Shown here: positions 50,590-61,744 of the stretch, one piece after another | How positions within the stretch are numbered: the stretch's first letter is position 1 | How the letters are laid out: every line of letters starts with the position of its first letter | NCBI RefSeq assembly: GCF_051622035.1 | Contig: NC_135362.1 | Span: forward strand, 5,707,501 to 5,771,500 | Length of the DNA: 64,000 nucleotides | Direction: 5' to 3' | From: Arctopsyche grandis | Lineage: Eukaryota > Arthropoda > Insecta > Trichoptera > Hydropsychidae | Position numbers and translations under genes: made by a program | The notes under the pieces: generated by a model | The model's database searches: none | Told to the model about the DNA's origin: nothing | Seen by the model: the letters and a program-made list of their open reading frames with translations, nothing else

Positions 50590-50916
50590 TTAAAACGAGT
50601 CTGTCAGTGCGTTCGTGAATCCACCTGGAACGTACCGGGAGGGAAATTAGCGGGGATTCGGGAGCACGCTCACCTACAGCGAGGAGGGACGGGAGGGGTG
50701 GGAGGCGGGGAGAAGTGCGTTCGCATTGTTTCTGGCAGTGCCGCCAGCTGTCACTCTGTCAGTCGCGAACGGGCGTTCGAAGTGGCCGGTCGTGTGTCGG
50801 GTTTTCGCGTTCGTTCTTTGTGAGGAGCAGGGCGGCCGCTCCCGCTCTCGGACTCGCACTCTCCGAGCCCCACCTCACCTCACCCCCCTCTCGGCCCCCA
50901 CAAATCACCACGATGA
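50590..50916 (+). promoter_or_regulatory. Candidate promoter and first exon of a host gene
   Basis: A CpG-rich, GC-rich block of about 330 bp stands out from the AT-rich surroundings. It contains TCAGT (50604-50608), the arthropod initiator motif, and ends with ACCACGATGAG|GTAATC: an ATG at 50912 in good context directly followed by a splice-donor-like GTAATC. This would be a 5' UTR exon encoding only the first codon and two bases, followed by a long intron. No downstream exon is recognised, so gene identity is unknown. Frames across it (61-78 codons) are not convincing. Confidence 0.45.
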
Positions 50917-50921
50917 GGTAA

Positions 50922-51820
50922 TCATTGAAATCCGCCACTCTCTCGTTTCATCTGCGTCATGATCTTTCCCATGGACTCCATCGCCATGTGCCTAATGTCG
51001 TCGTCATCGATTCGCCAATTGCATACTTTTTATTACAATTTTCTATGTCATTTCGGTTTTATTCACTACTCATTGCACCAGTAGGTGTGTGCTTTCATAT
51101 ATATATACATTTCTATTTAATGCCGAAATTTGTTCGGTACTTTGTTATGTAAATGGCGAAGGGATCGTGGGCTCATCTCGTTGGATTCTTATAAGGAATT
51201 ACATGTCAACCCTTAATTTGTATGTTTTATTCATAATTTCGACGAAATATGTACGCTTCAGGAGGGTTTGTTGACAGTTCTGTTTTGCCTCATTAGCAAT
51301 TCGCGGCACTGACTCAAGTTTCATTGGGAAATTTGTATGATTCGTTCTCAAATTATGCTTTCTCGTTTGTTAGTTGGAATTTGTTGACAGTTGAATTTTG
51401 CATCATTTACATTTCGTGACGAGTAATATTTGTTTCAAAGTAAGTTTCGTTCATTGTAACGAACGTGGCACGCTACGGTTCATTACATTTCCTCGGAATT
51501 TGGGATAGTTTCGTTTTCATTATTGATCCAAACCTGAAGTTTCGACTTTGGGTGGAATTTTTTTTGAATATTTTCATACTTTAAAGTCTTGTTAGATTTA
51601 ATCGATGATTGCGACAAAATTTTTCAACGTTCTTTAAGCCTTGAAAAAAAGTTGCACCACCAAAACATTATATCTCTTTCTACTTTTTTCCGATCTTGAT
51701 ACATATAATCTTTAGACTGCTATTGAATACCAATGCTGAAATCGATACATAGCATTTGATGTGTTTTTTTTTCTATTTTTGTTTTATCTACATACATATT
51801 CCTTTTAATATTATATAATA
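50922..51820. other. No gene seen; intronic if the 50.6-kb exon is real
   Basis: AT-rich DNA, no repeats recognised. Confidence 0.4.
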
Positions 51821-52316
51821 CTAGTGTTGTACCCCATGAATATCATCGTATTAAGTTATTAAATAATAAAAAAATTAAAAGAGTGTCTGTGTACTGTGTA
51901 AAAGGGTACTGTGTTTGATCCGCATGCGGTCGAATTTTTTTCAAATACATTTCATATATTTTTTCCAATTACCTTTTATATAAATATATTTAATTTATTA
52001 TTTATATTTAATTGTTTAATATGAAAAAATATGGCAAAAACTACCTACCTACCTACATATAAACAATATAAACACCAATAGAAAAAATAATAAATTAATT
52101 AATTGAATAAACTTTCAATAGATGGCGGTAAACGCTCAGAGACTTACTGCTCTAGTGGAAACATTGGTAGCAAACAGTATATTTAGAAGTTTTTTCTTTT
52201 GTTATTGTATTCGTACTGGGCATGTTGAAAGCGCTAGCGACAATAGCCTCGATCGTGCTTCATGTATCAATTCCTTTACAAAACCATGTGTTGGAATATC
52301 AACGGGCACAACACTA
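51821..52316. mobile_element. Helitron-like family 2, copy C, with outward-facing 3' ends
   Basis: Left edge ACTAGTGTTGTACCCCATGA (minus 3' end, 51820) and right edge ATATCAACGGGCACAACACTAG|T (plus 3' end, about 52316) are inverted copies of the same terminus. Body landmarks TGGCGGTAAACGCTCAGAGA and AGTGGAAACATTGGTAGCAA match copies A and B. Confidence 0.55.
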
Positions 52317-52329
52317 GTCAATAATAATT

Positions 52330-53294
52330 AGTAATTGCCAATGCTTTTTTCATTCAGTCTTATTATTGATCTTGAATGTTATATGAACATGGTACATACA
52401 TAATTATTTTTTGCTTCGCAATGTGTTTTTTTTTTGTATGGTGTAAAAAATCTGCTTATGCTCATATAATATTTATTCACTTTGCAAATCGCAAAGAAGA
52501 TACAAAATGACATTTAACGGTTATTAAATAATCAAAAATTGCATGTGTATACATATGTACCATACATCAGCTGAAAAAAAGGTCAAATCAATTACAAACG
52601 CAATACATACATAATTCCATATAAAACATCATTTGTAGGTACAGTGTAATTGTCATTGACGGAAATGCACCAATTAATGTTTGACCTACATTGAAGTTAT
52701 AAAATTTTTTGTTTTACACAATTATTCAGTACTTCTCATACTATTTTTTTCCACATCAATCACAACACATCTCAGCTCATCTTACGATTAATTCTCAATA
52801 TTTGGATCAAATAAACATGTAATACTCATTAATGCGTTATCAGTCACAATGTAGTACTGTTGTATAATGATTTATGCCCTCTTATCTAATTTCATTCAGT
52901 CAATTGTGAACAGATTTTTCGATAGCATCCGCAGATACGTAGCTCACATCATCTATGATTGATGCTTCGAAATTTCGGTTCAGGGTCGACTTTAAACCAA
53001 GATTCTAATTCCGTGTTTACTCGTCTGTCGTGATTTTTGGTATAATAATTTAAAATAAAAGTTGACAATCTCTTTTACAGGTCGTGTAATTCGATGCGAC
53101 CTTTCTTGGGTACGTGTTAATTATTTACTCTGACCGTAATTATTCAAGATCACAATGCCCTTAGCCTCGAATTCTTGCTTATGTTATTATGATCAGTTTG
53201 CTGTATTCATTGAGAGGAAGATTAGTTGATTGAAATAGTGTGTTGTTGTCAATTTGTGCCATTTTTATTCTTCAAAGTTGACTATTGATCTATT
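52330..53294. other. No gene seen
   Basis: AT-rich DNA without supported features. Confidence 0.5.
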
Positions 53295-53299
53295 ATGCA

Positions 53300-53625
53300 C
53301 CGGTAGTGCTACCCGGCTTCGCTCGTCTCCACTTTTGACAATATCTTCCGTTTTAGCACAGCTATAATAAAAGTAACTTGAAATGGAAATGCAGTCTAGT
53401 AGTGAGAATACCGTCGAACCATGAAATAAATCTTCATTTGTTCTTTTATTAAATTTATTTGAATCGAAAAAAAATAATATTATTCAACGACCGATCAATC
53501 ACAAACGTCTTTGACCAATCCAGCCAATCAGAAACGACTTTGACGACAGCCAATCAGAAATGACTTTGATGACAGCCAATCAGAATCGAATTACAGACGC
53601 CGTTTCGGTTTTATATAAAAGATTA
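53300..53625 (-). mobile_element. Helitron-like family 1 relative carrying CCAAT repeats
   Basis: CTACCCGGCTTCGCTCG, CAGTCTAGTAGTGAGAATAC and AAATTTATTTGAATCGAAAA match 36770-36900. Within 53518-53600 the unit CCAATCAGAAACGACTTTGA is present three times about 30 bp apart, followed by GGTTTTATATAAAAG. See the paired copy at 37750. Confidence 0.5.
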
Positions 53626-53695
53626 TCGAATTCTCTACCGTGTTCTTTTTTTGCTCGTTTTTGTCATTATGGTGAAATTTTACCTATAGAGTTTA

Positions 53696-54115
53696 GCCAG
53701 CAGTATGGCTCGGTGGCTGCGTTTATGTGTAGCACCAAGAGATTACTGGGTTCGATCCCGTGCTAATCTTTAATACTGCTGGTTAGATTTGGATATTGGT
53801 GACTCCAAGTCGATCGTTTCTTATCAGAGTTTACCAATTTATCTGATCTTCATTGTTGAAACGGTTCCTCAAATTGGCAAAAATCATCCTGCTTTAATTT
53901 CATTTAAAATGTCTGAATTTGATTTGTGTACAATATGTAAAATTTATATACATAGATGTCTCAATGGATTAATTAATTAATTATTGATTTCGTGTTCTTT
54001 GGCCTCTCGAAATACAGTGATTTATGTAATAAAAATGCTGCAATGTTTGTAATTAATTGTCTAGAAAGGCGCATTGGGGTCTGCCTGTCAGGTCTTCCTG
54101 GTATATAAATAAAAT
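53696..54115 (+). mobile_element. Full-length tRNA-derived SINE
   Basis: Head AGCCAGCAG, A box-like TGGCTCGGTGG, B box GGGTTCGATCCC (53750-53761), body TCGATCGTTTCTTATCAGAG, and a worn hairpin at 54061-54101 (CTAGAAAGGC / GTCTTCCTGG) before ATAAATAAAATAAAAT. Confidence 0.85.
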
Positions 54116-54116
54116 A

Positions 54117-54428
54117 AAATATATCATCATCATCAGTTACAGCCATTCGCCATCTACTTCTGGATGAAGGCCTCTCCAATACGCTTCCATTCGCTTCTGT
54201 TTTGGGCAACTCTGATTCGAGCATTTCTTTCGTCTGTTCTTTTAATTACGTGACCTGCGTCCAATTGCAATCTTCAACTACCCTTATCATACTTATTAAC
54301 CACATATTCAGTTTTCTGTCTCTTCTTGTTATGCCGAACATACAGCGTTCCACAATACTTTGAATGCATTGGAATTTTTGCAGCAATCTGGCGTTCAATG
54401 CCCAAGTTTCACATCCATACTTAATGAC
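54117..54428 (-). pseudogene. RTE 3' fragment
   Basis: Minus strand matches the end of the intact RTE: YGCETWALNARLLQKFQCIQ, RCMFGITRRDRK, later frame-broken, then GGCGAATGGCTGTAACTGAT with the TGATGATGATGAT tail at 54122. About 300 bp, 5'-truncated; its left part is cut by the element at 54429. Confidence 0.82.
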
Positions 54429-54958
54429 TAGGGAGTGCATTACCGGTTTACAGATTTACCGGTAAATTGGCAAAATTTCACCATCGGGAATTACTGAATA
54501 TTATTTCATATATTATCATTGCATTAAAATAGATGCAAATGGCGTTTTGTGGATTAGGTTAATTTTCAGTATTAAATGTCCAAAATGACTAAAATCTTGA
54601 GCGGGAATTCTTTTTATTTTGTACAGTGCTAATATTGAGATTTATATTATTTGAGATATATTATATATTATATGAGAGTATTTGTAACTAGTGTTTTTAC
54701 CCGGCTTCACTCGGTATTTATAATACAAACCGCGTAAACATGACCAATCAAATAGTAAACATTTTATTAAATTTATTTGAATATTCATTTGTTTTATTTA
54801 CGGCTCAATCTAACCTAACATTTTTTGGAAAAGTAACCACATACCTACAGTTATCTAATCCAAGCATTTTTTTTTTCATTCACCGGTAAGCCAGTAATGG
54901 AAGAAGTTATTTATCGTTTACCGGTAAATTAAGTTTGACGGCAAATTGTAACCCCTAG
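54429..54958. mobile_element. hAT-like MITE with ACCGGTA repeats, copy 1
   Basis: Ends TAGGGAGTGCATTACCGG and, reversed, TAGGGGTTACAATTTGCCG. Middle shares TGCAAATGGCGTTTTGTGGA and the reverse of GGATTAGGTAACTATGTGGC with the copy at 61236. Flanking 8-mers agree at only 5 of 8 positions. A Helitron-like 3' end (minus, CTAG at 54688) with about 110 bp is inserted inside. Confidence 0.5.
54688..54800 (-). mobile_element. Helitron-like 3' end nested in the hAT-like MITE
   Basis: Minus reading gives CCGAGTGAAGCCGGGTAAAA then ACACTAG|T. It matches 42356-42480, including GCGTAAACATG and AAATTTATTTGAAT. The 5' part is missing. Confidence 0.6.
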
Positions 54959-57284
54959 TGATAACCTGCTCGCTAGCATATATTCATACATTAAGTAAAT
55001 TTTTTAAAATCTTTATATGCTAAATTTATGTTTTTTGCATTTGCTCGTGAGATTACAAATTAATCACCAGATTAAATTTGGAATTATGTGTACAGATTAT
55101 TTAAATCTATTTATTAAAATTCTCATATGTTTATCACAAGCAGTTGTAAAACCATTTATTTTACATTTTGTTATTGTTTGCGCAATGTTTTAGCATACAT
55201 GCATACATTTTATTTAATAATATTCTAATACATTTGTTTGAACGAAGGAAAAAACGCGTGCAAAGTGCAAATTTTCGTTTCTGACGAATTTTTCGATAAT
55301 ATTTTTTAAATCAAGGCTGTTGTATTTTATTTTCCTTATCTTTTGTCGGCTAGCTATCGTTTTTATCGTTTGACGACAATTATTATTTGATTATTAGGTA
55401 GTACATAATTAATTTACATAATTACATTCATACTCTCAAAACAAATATATTTTGATTCTGACTCGTTCAGAAAGTCTTATTTTAATATTATAGCTGTTCT
55501 TTTGAATTCATTCTGACTGCTTTTTTTTCAGTATTTTTATTTGAGATAAGGAATGAATTTAAACACCTACGTGTCTGAAAATCCGAAAATAGTATGCAAA
55601 TCAGTTGCGTAACTAGGACGCTTCACAGCTGTCTCCTTTTTTGCAAAAAAAGTATTTTTTCTCTTGTAATTTGAAGTTGATGTTCATTTTTAAACTTTTA
55701 ATGGCCTTCATGTCTTTCAAAAAAAATTATTTATTTGCTTATTTCAAAGATTTAAATTTAATACCTTTAAAAATTGGGCTCCGTCACAAAACCGCGCGGG
55801 ACAAAATCGCGAAAACCAAAAGAGCGCGGCGAAAAAATCGCCCAACGCATATATGTACAAACAAATATAAACAAGAAGATAACATAAATATAATGTCTAA
55901 GAAAAATCCCATAGAACACAGTAATGATAAGATAAAATAAGAGTCGTTTTATTAATTTTGAAAGTTGTTTTTGAATTTATTTACACTTTATTGAAACTTG
56001 AATACCAAGAATAAAAATATAAAATATAATTATTATTCCTAAATTAAAAATAACATGGCAGGATCAGCACAAATTAAAAAGTACACTTTCAAAATAAATA
56101 AACGATTATTATTTTATCATTACCGTGTTCTATCGGATATTTTTTTATACATTAGACCTGTTTTAAATATTTATATTACTTGTTTCTGCATTTATATGTT
56201 TATATATGCGTTGCGCGATTTTGTCGTCGGGCTATTTTGGTTTGCGCGGTTTCGGCCAAGCGATTTTATCAGACACCGAAAAATTGATAGATGTATCTGG
56301 TTAGTGTTCATACTGAAAATATATGTCAAATGTAAAAAAATTATCTACGGTGCATTTAAAAATAAAATAAATGGTTATTAATACATATGTATACATAGGT
56401 GCCGAGAGAAAATTCGGACCCTGGGAAATATTTTAATAAGTGACAAAAAAAGGGAGTGAGGGAGTGAAAAAGTTGTGCTTCTAATAAGTACATATATGTA
56501 TATACATAAGTACTAGAGCGTTTATGGCGAATTTTGTCGACGAATTCGTCACCGCTCGGTAGACAGGAATCTGCAGGCTTCCCTTACATTGTTTATCACT
56601 TCAGACCGCGCCCTTAAAATTAGCCAGGCCTCTGGAATTCGTACCGTCTCCCGCTCATCCCCTTGGCCTTGCATATATTATATGTACATTCATGTTATAT
56701 TTGCTCAAAATAATTAAAACATTAATTTTCATACATACATATGAATGTGTGTAATTTGATCGCATCGTGCGTGTTTTGCTCGCTAATAGGAAATTCGATA
56801 CGCGTAACTTGGCATAAACTTGGTGGGATTGTAAATTAGGGTAATCAATCTGGATCCTGGGCAAGTCTTCTCAAGTGAAAGGTGAAGGAATTTATCACCA
56901 AACTGACGTTCGAAGTTGCTGCCATGATTGATTCCGTCTACAGTTTTCCCCTAGGAGATTTTTCACCCTCGAATTTTCCACGTTTTTCACGTCACATATT
57001 TCGCCCTCATGACGATACGGCTAACTAAAGTATGATTCACATTTTCAAAATGCCCACTCTTTTCTTGTTAGAATTTATGCTTTTACTAAATACAATTATT
57101 TTGATAGATATGATAGTATTTAGTAAAAGTATAACAGAGCGATTCATACTGGTTAAGCAATTGTTTACAAATAGACAGGTCATTGCCTCAAATGCCGGTC
57201 GAAATCGAAATTTATTGGAATTCATTCGATGATTACGAGTACATCTATTGCTGCTAGCAACATTTGGATGTTTATTTATTCCAG
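54959..57284. other. No supported gene (2.3 kb)
   Basis: AT-rich. Lysine/asparagine-rich frames (55641-55940, 56055-56381) show no domains and reflect composition. The phrase GCGCGGCGAAAAAATCGC / GCGCGATTTTGTCG near 55795-55845 and 56210-56280 hints at an inverted pair. Confidence 0.4.
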
Positions 57285-57343
57285 AATGACTATATCTTGT
57301 TAGAGTTTGCCAATTTATCCAACTTAATTGTTGTGTTGTGATC
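57285..57343 (+). mobile_element. SINE fragment interrupted by a hAT-like element
   Basis: TATATCTTGTTAGAGTTTGC-CAATTTATC resembles the SINE body TTTCTTATCAGAGTTTGCCA. It is cut at the start of the element at 57344. Confidence 0.45.
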
Positions 57344-58336
57344 CAGGGGTTCCAAACAACCGCCCGAAAGAAAAAGCCGGTTGGCCGGCCTCACCGGTTT
57401 CAGAAAATTAAGATTTTTTTTAGGTTTAAAGTTTTTATATCGAAAAAAAAAATGTAAATATATATTATGCAAAAAAATAGTTTTTTATAAATTAAATTGA
57501 GTTATAAACATTATGAACTTTCATAAGATCATTATTATATATTATTATTACAAATGTTACAAATAATACAATTTGTATTATATATCACAGTCGTAAAATG
57601 GCAGATCCTAAATACGTACAAATAATTAAATGATTCAAATAAGCTACTATCAAGAATATATTATAAAAAAAAATAAAGTGTTAAAAACTTTACTATACCT
57701 CTCAGATTGTGGAATCGTGAATAGATATAAAGAACTCTGCTGAGATACGCATCTGTTTTAGCTTAAAAATTCAAAAGCTTGTCAAACCGTTGCAAATTTC
57801 GGAAACAAATTCATTAGAAACGGTATATCACAAACATTTTAAAATCATAATAAAAAGTAGGTATGTGGCCTCAAAATTTAAAGGGCTTCCAATTCCTTTG
57901 AAGAAAAATCAATTATATTCCGGAAATTTCAATACATTTTGCCATAAAGCATTTGAGTTTACGACTACTTTTTGTTGTTGTCAAGTACAAGGTTTTGCGA
58001 TAGTAATGTTTTCTATACTTGAACTTGTGTAAGTCATTGAAACTACTTTCAATGATATTTTATTAGTTTATGACCTGGTCACCTTTTTTATGGCCAAGTG
58101 GTGTACCTTTTTTATGTTGTTCAAAGAAATAAACGCCTATTACCTAAGAGAGTTTAGATATACACCTTTATTTTGAACTTTCATAGAAATTTGAAATTTA
58201 ATTGTTAGTTTTGAGGAAAAAAACATTAATTAAAGAAAACCGGTTGATCGAGCCAAAAATCCGGTTTTCGGTTATTTGGAAAATGGTCAATTTTTCGGTT
58301 TCGGTTTAAACCGGCTTTGAAGACCTATGTACATAG
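57344..58336. mobile_element. hAT-like element, 993 bp, no transposase
   Basis: Left end CAGGGGTTCCAAACAACC with AAAGCCGGTTGGCC; right end, reversed, contains GGTCTTCAAAGCCGGTTTAA. TTGTGATC occurs on both sides (57336-57343, 58337-58344), an 8-bp duplication. An 80-codon frame (57790-58032) is not recognisable. The right terminus seems to carry a few extra bases (ATGTACATAG). Confidence 0.6.
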
Positions 58337-58344
58337 TTGTGATC

Positions 58345-58985
58345 CAATAAAATCTGCTTCCCTCTTGCAAATTTGGCTAGGTCGAATTTGCTGATTGTTG
58401 CAAGCCATGCATATGATTGCGGTTTGTAATTAATATCTGCATATCTACATTGTATTATGTGTTTGGATTTTTGATTTAGGGTGACCTGTCATGGCATTAC
58501 GTTGAACTTGGCATTATAAACTTATCAGTTTTTGGAATACGACGCTTCAATTGTGATATTGGACTGTCAAAATTCGTTACACATATAATATGTAATATTA
58601 TTATATTTCACACAACGTGTGCGGTTAGTAATACGTCATTTTTTTTTATTATTTGATGCGTCAAATTTGTGCCAGATTTAATACATCACAAAAAATGTAC
58701 TGTTACTCAATCTTATGAGCTTGACGTGGGTCTACTTTGTATACAAATTCGTTGCTTATAATTTGATAATGGTTTGTTGTGTACATAAGTAGTTACACCA
58801 ATCATGAGTGTGTTTATTGAATTTGTTGTTTAGTTATTACCTTATCCAAGACTGGCTCAGAGTGCCAGGTCCTATTGAAATCCTATTTTTTCAATTTTTC
58901 CATGCATTACGGAATTGTTCCCAAGGCCAACACATATGGCCAACTTTGTACATACATATGCTGTAGATATATAATATTATTATAA
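58345..58985. other. No gene seen
   Basis: AT-rich DNA without supported features. Confidence 0.5.
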
Positions 58986-58989
58986 ATGA

Positions 58990-59150
58990 GGGTAGATGGC
59001 CAATTTGGTCGTAACCGTTTCTACAATGTACAATCTAACGATTGACTTGTGGCTATATATTTATATGCCTGGCCAGCAACACTGGACCAGGGATCGAACC
59101 CGTTATCCCTCAGTTGTTAGCATTATACGCAAACCATTGAGCTGGTTTTG
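58990..59150 (-). mobile_element. SINE head fragment
   Basis: Minus strand: A box-like GCTCAATGGTTTGCG, B box GGGTTCGATCCCTGG, then GTTGCTGGCCAGG. Only the tRNA-related half and part of the body remain. Confidence 0.6.
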
Positions 59151-59393
59151 AGTCAACGTTTTTTTTATTTTACATTTTACCTTCTGCTCCGTTTATTCTA
59201 CTCAGATTGCGATATCCACATATTTAGCTGCCTTCTTTAGAATATTATTTTTTCATTGCCTTGAGGATTTATCGAATCTATATTTTGTGACTGTGGGAAG
59301 ATGTACATAGATAAGGGTGCATCTTCATTGCACTTTTTATTATTTATTTATAGGACTACAGGAGTATTTAGAGTATTTGAGTGATTGGTCCAT

Positions 59394-59730
59394 AGCCAGC
59401 AGCATAGATCAGTGGTTAGTGTGTGATACTTTCAACTGAGTGGTCACAGGTTCAATTCCTGGCCCGGTGCTGTTGGCCAGAATTCGGATATGTAACTCCT
59501 GATCTATCGTTCCCTGTCAGAGTTTGCCAATTTATCTGATTTCACCAAAACGGTTCCAACGAATTAGCAACCTTGTCCTATTTCTTGTGAAATTCGAGTT
59601 TTAAGCATCTCGACTTTGCTGATTTATAAAATGCAAATATATTTGTGATTTATTATTTATCGATGTTTATACATATATGGCCAGGAAGATGCATTGGCGT
59701 TTAGTTGATAGGCCTTCCTGGTATATATGT
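59394..59730 (+). mobile_element. tRNA-derived SINE
   Basis: Head AGCCAGCAGC, A box-like TAGATCAGTGG, B box AGGTTCAATTCCTGG, body GTCAGAGTTTGCCAATTTAT, and 3' hairpin 59681-59721 (CCAGGAAGAT / GCCTTCCTGG, 21-nt loop). Confidence 0.82.
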
Positions 59731-61235
59731 ACATACATTTGGGTGGGCAAAAAATTAAGGATTGAAGAAACTAATATTTATCCACTTTATTGAAGTCTAT
59801 TCAGACTAGTACACTGTCTGTTCCAAATTGATACTGTTAATAACTGAATTTCAAGAATCAATGTACATATTTAGATACGTATGCAAAGCACAAGGTTTAG
59901 AAAGCTTAATTACATAAAAGCTATATTTCCTCGACATTTCCGAAAAGTACATATTGTTTCTGCTGTTTTGTATTTTATTGAATATATGTATAAACATGTA
60001 CAAACTTCTGATGCTTCATATTAAATGTATGACCTACTCCACATTGACTCGCATAATAAGTTTGACTTCATTATTTGCTAAATGGTACTCGGTAATATTC
60101 TTAAAGCAGGATAACAATGCATAACAAATGAAGCTTTAATATCTTGATCTTGAGCAAGTCTTTTGAAGTGAAAGGAGAATGAATTTATATGTAGCTGAAA
60201 TGGTGCTAGAAGCTGTTGAGCTTATCTAACCAAGATTTGTTTCACCATCAGTTAACCAGTTTGGTGATGACTCTCTTGGGACAGTAAAAATATGAGCAGC
60301 TCAAACTTTTGAGATGCTGTACTGTTATCGATAGATGTTTGTACAATATGTAAAGTGTGTAAGCATTTTACCAACTGAAATTGAAAGTACACGTTGGATA
60401 TCAATCTATAAACATTGTAATACTCGATACATATATACATTGACATTAGATAAAAATGAACAATCGTAGAAAGCATATTTGATACACTCTACAAGACAAA
60501 CATATTTAGAATTATCGATGACATACACTCGATACCACGTGGACTCCTCTGATAAGCATCGAACATTCGTCAACAGCTGGTTGAAGAGATAGCCATCGCG
60601 ACTTTTTTTTGTATGGACCAGAGATCTTTATCTTGGGCATATGATAATCTTGCAGCAGATAAGGTGTACATTTTTTAATAGTTTAACAATAGATTACTAC
60701 CGGGTTTAATGTTCGTCGATGACGAAAACCGAAAAGGATCTGACGCGCGAAGCATTCGATCTGGATCTGAATTTCGTATTCTGTTTATCTCCATATCTTT
60801 TGGAATTTCGCGTCTTAAAATTTTCGATAGTCTAATTTACTATCAATTTGTATTTTTAAATTATCAGGTTACGTTTCGGTCATGGTTGTGAAAAAGTATT
60901 CAGTCACAAACAGATAATGCCGAACGATGTATGCACGCTGTGAAATCGACCGGGTCGAGTCGGTCAAAATGTATGTGTGGATGCAAATGTGGTATTGTAA
61001 TGTATTTCGGATCAATGTAAAGTGGAGAATTCCGAGTTTGTGGGAAATAATGTTTATAGGAATGCCGGGGCTGTTCGGACTACTGCATGTCTGAACACTC
61101 GGCTACCTGCCTTTAAAACGAGGTGCACATGGACTGGTAAAAATAAGCAGAAATGCAGCGGAAAGCCATCGACGATCTTCGATCTGTAATGATATCAATG
61201 AAACAGCTGTACATTACGTCGAGCACTGTTTGTAT
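59731..61235. other. No supported gene
   Basis: AT-rich; frames of 60-74 codons lack domains. Confidence 0.45.
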
Positions 61236-61744
61236 TAGGGATTGCAATTTACCGTCAAATTTCATAAACTGATACACGGTAAATAATTTTTCCTACTTTC
61301 GGTATACCGGTATTTACCGGTAATTGAAAAAATTTTTTTCGTGGATTAGGTAACTATGTGGCTACTTTTCCTAAAAATGTTAACCTAGATTCAATAAGGT
61401 CATACAATTTTATTTTTATTTTTAACCTATCATATTTATTTATTTAAAGTTTGAAAGTTTCGATCATAATTGAAAAAACCGTTTGATCGCATTTATTGTG
61501 ATTTGGTTGGTCTGTGAATTTATCAAGTTGAAATAACCACATTTAATTCTGAAAATAAACAAATACCAGACAACCTAATCCACAATACGCCATTTGCATC
61601 GATTTTTAATTTAATATTATATTTTGCAATAAAATGCCTATGTATGTACTAAATTATCGATAAAATAGGTTCCGGTAAAATTACAGGTATTTACCGATGT
61701 TGAAATTTTGTTGATTTACCGGTATACCGGTATTGTATTCCCTA
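61236..61744. mobile_element. hAT-like MITE with ACCGGTA repeats, copy 2 (509 bp)
   Basis: Ends TAGGGATTGCAATTTACCG and, reversed, TAGGGAATACAATACCGG. Flanking 8-mers GTTTGTAT and CTTTGTAA agree at six positions. Opposite orientation to 54429-54958. No protein. Confidence 0.65.

Noticed and set aside
57790-58032. 80-codon ORF as hAT transposase
   Set aside because: No hAT motif visible; kept only as part of a non-autonomous element.
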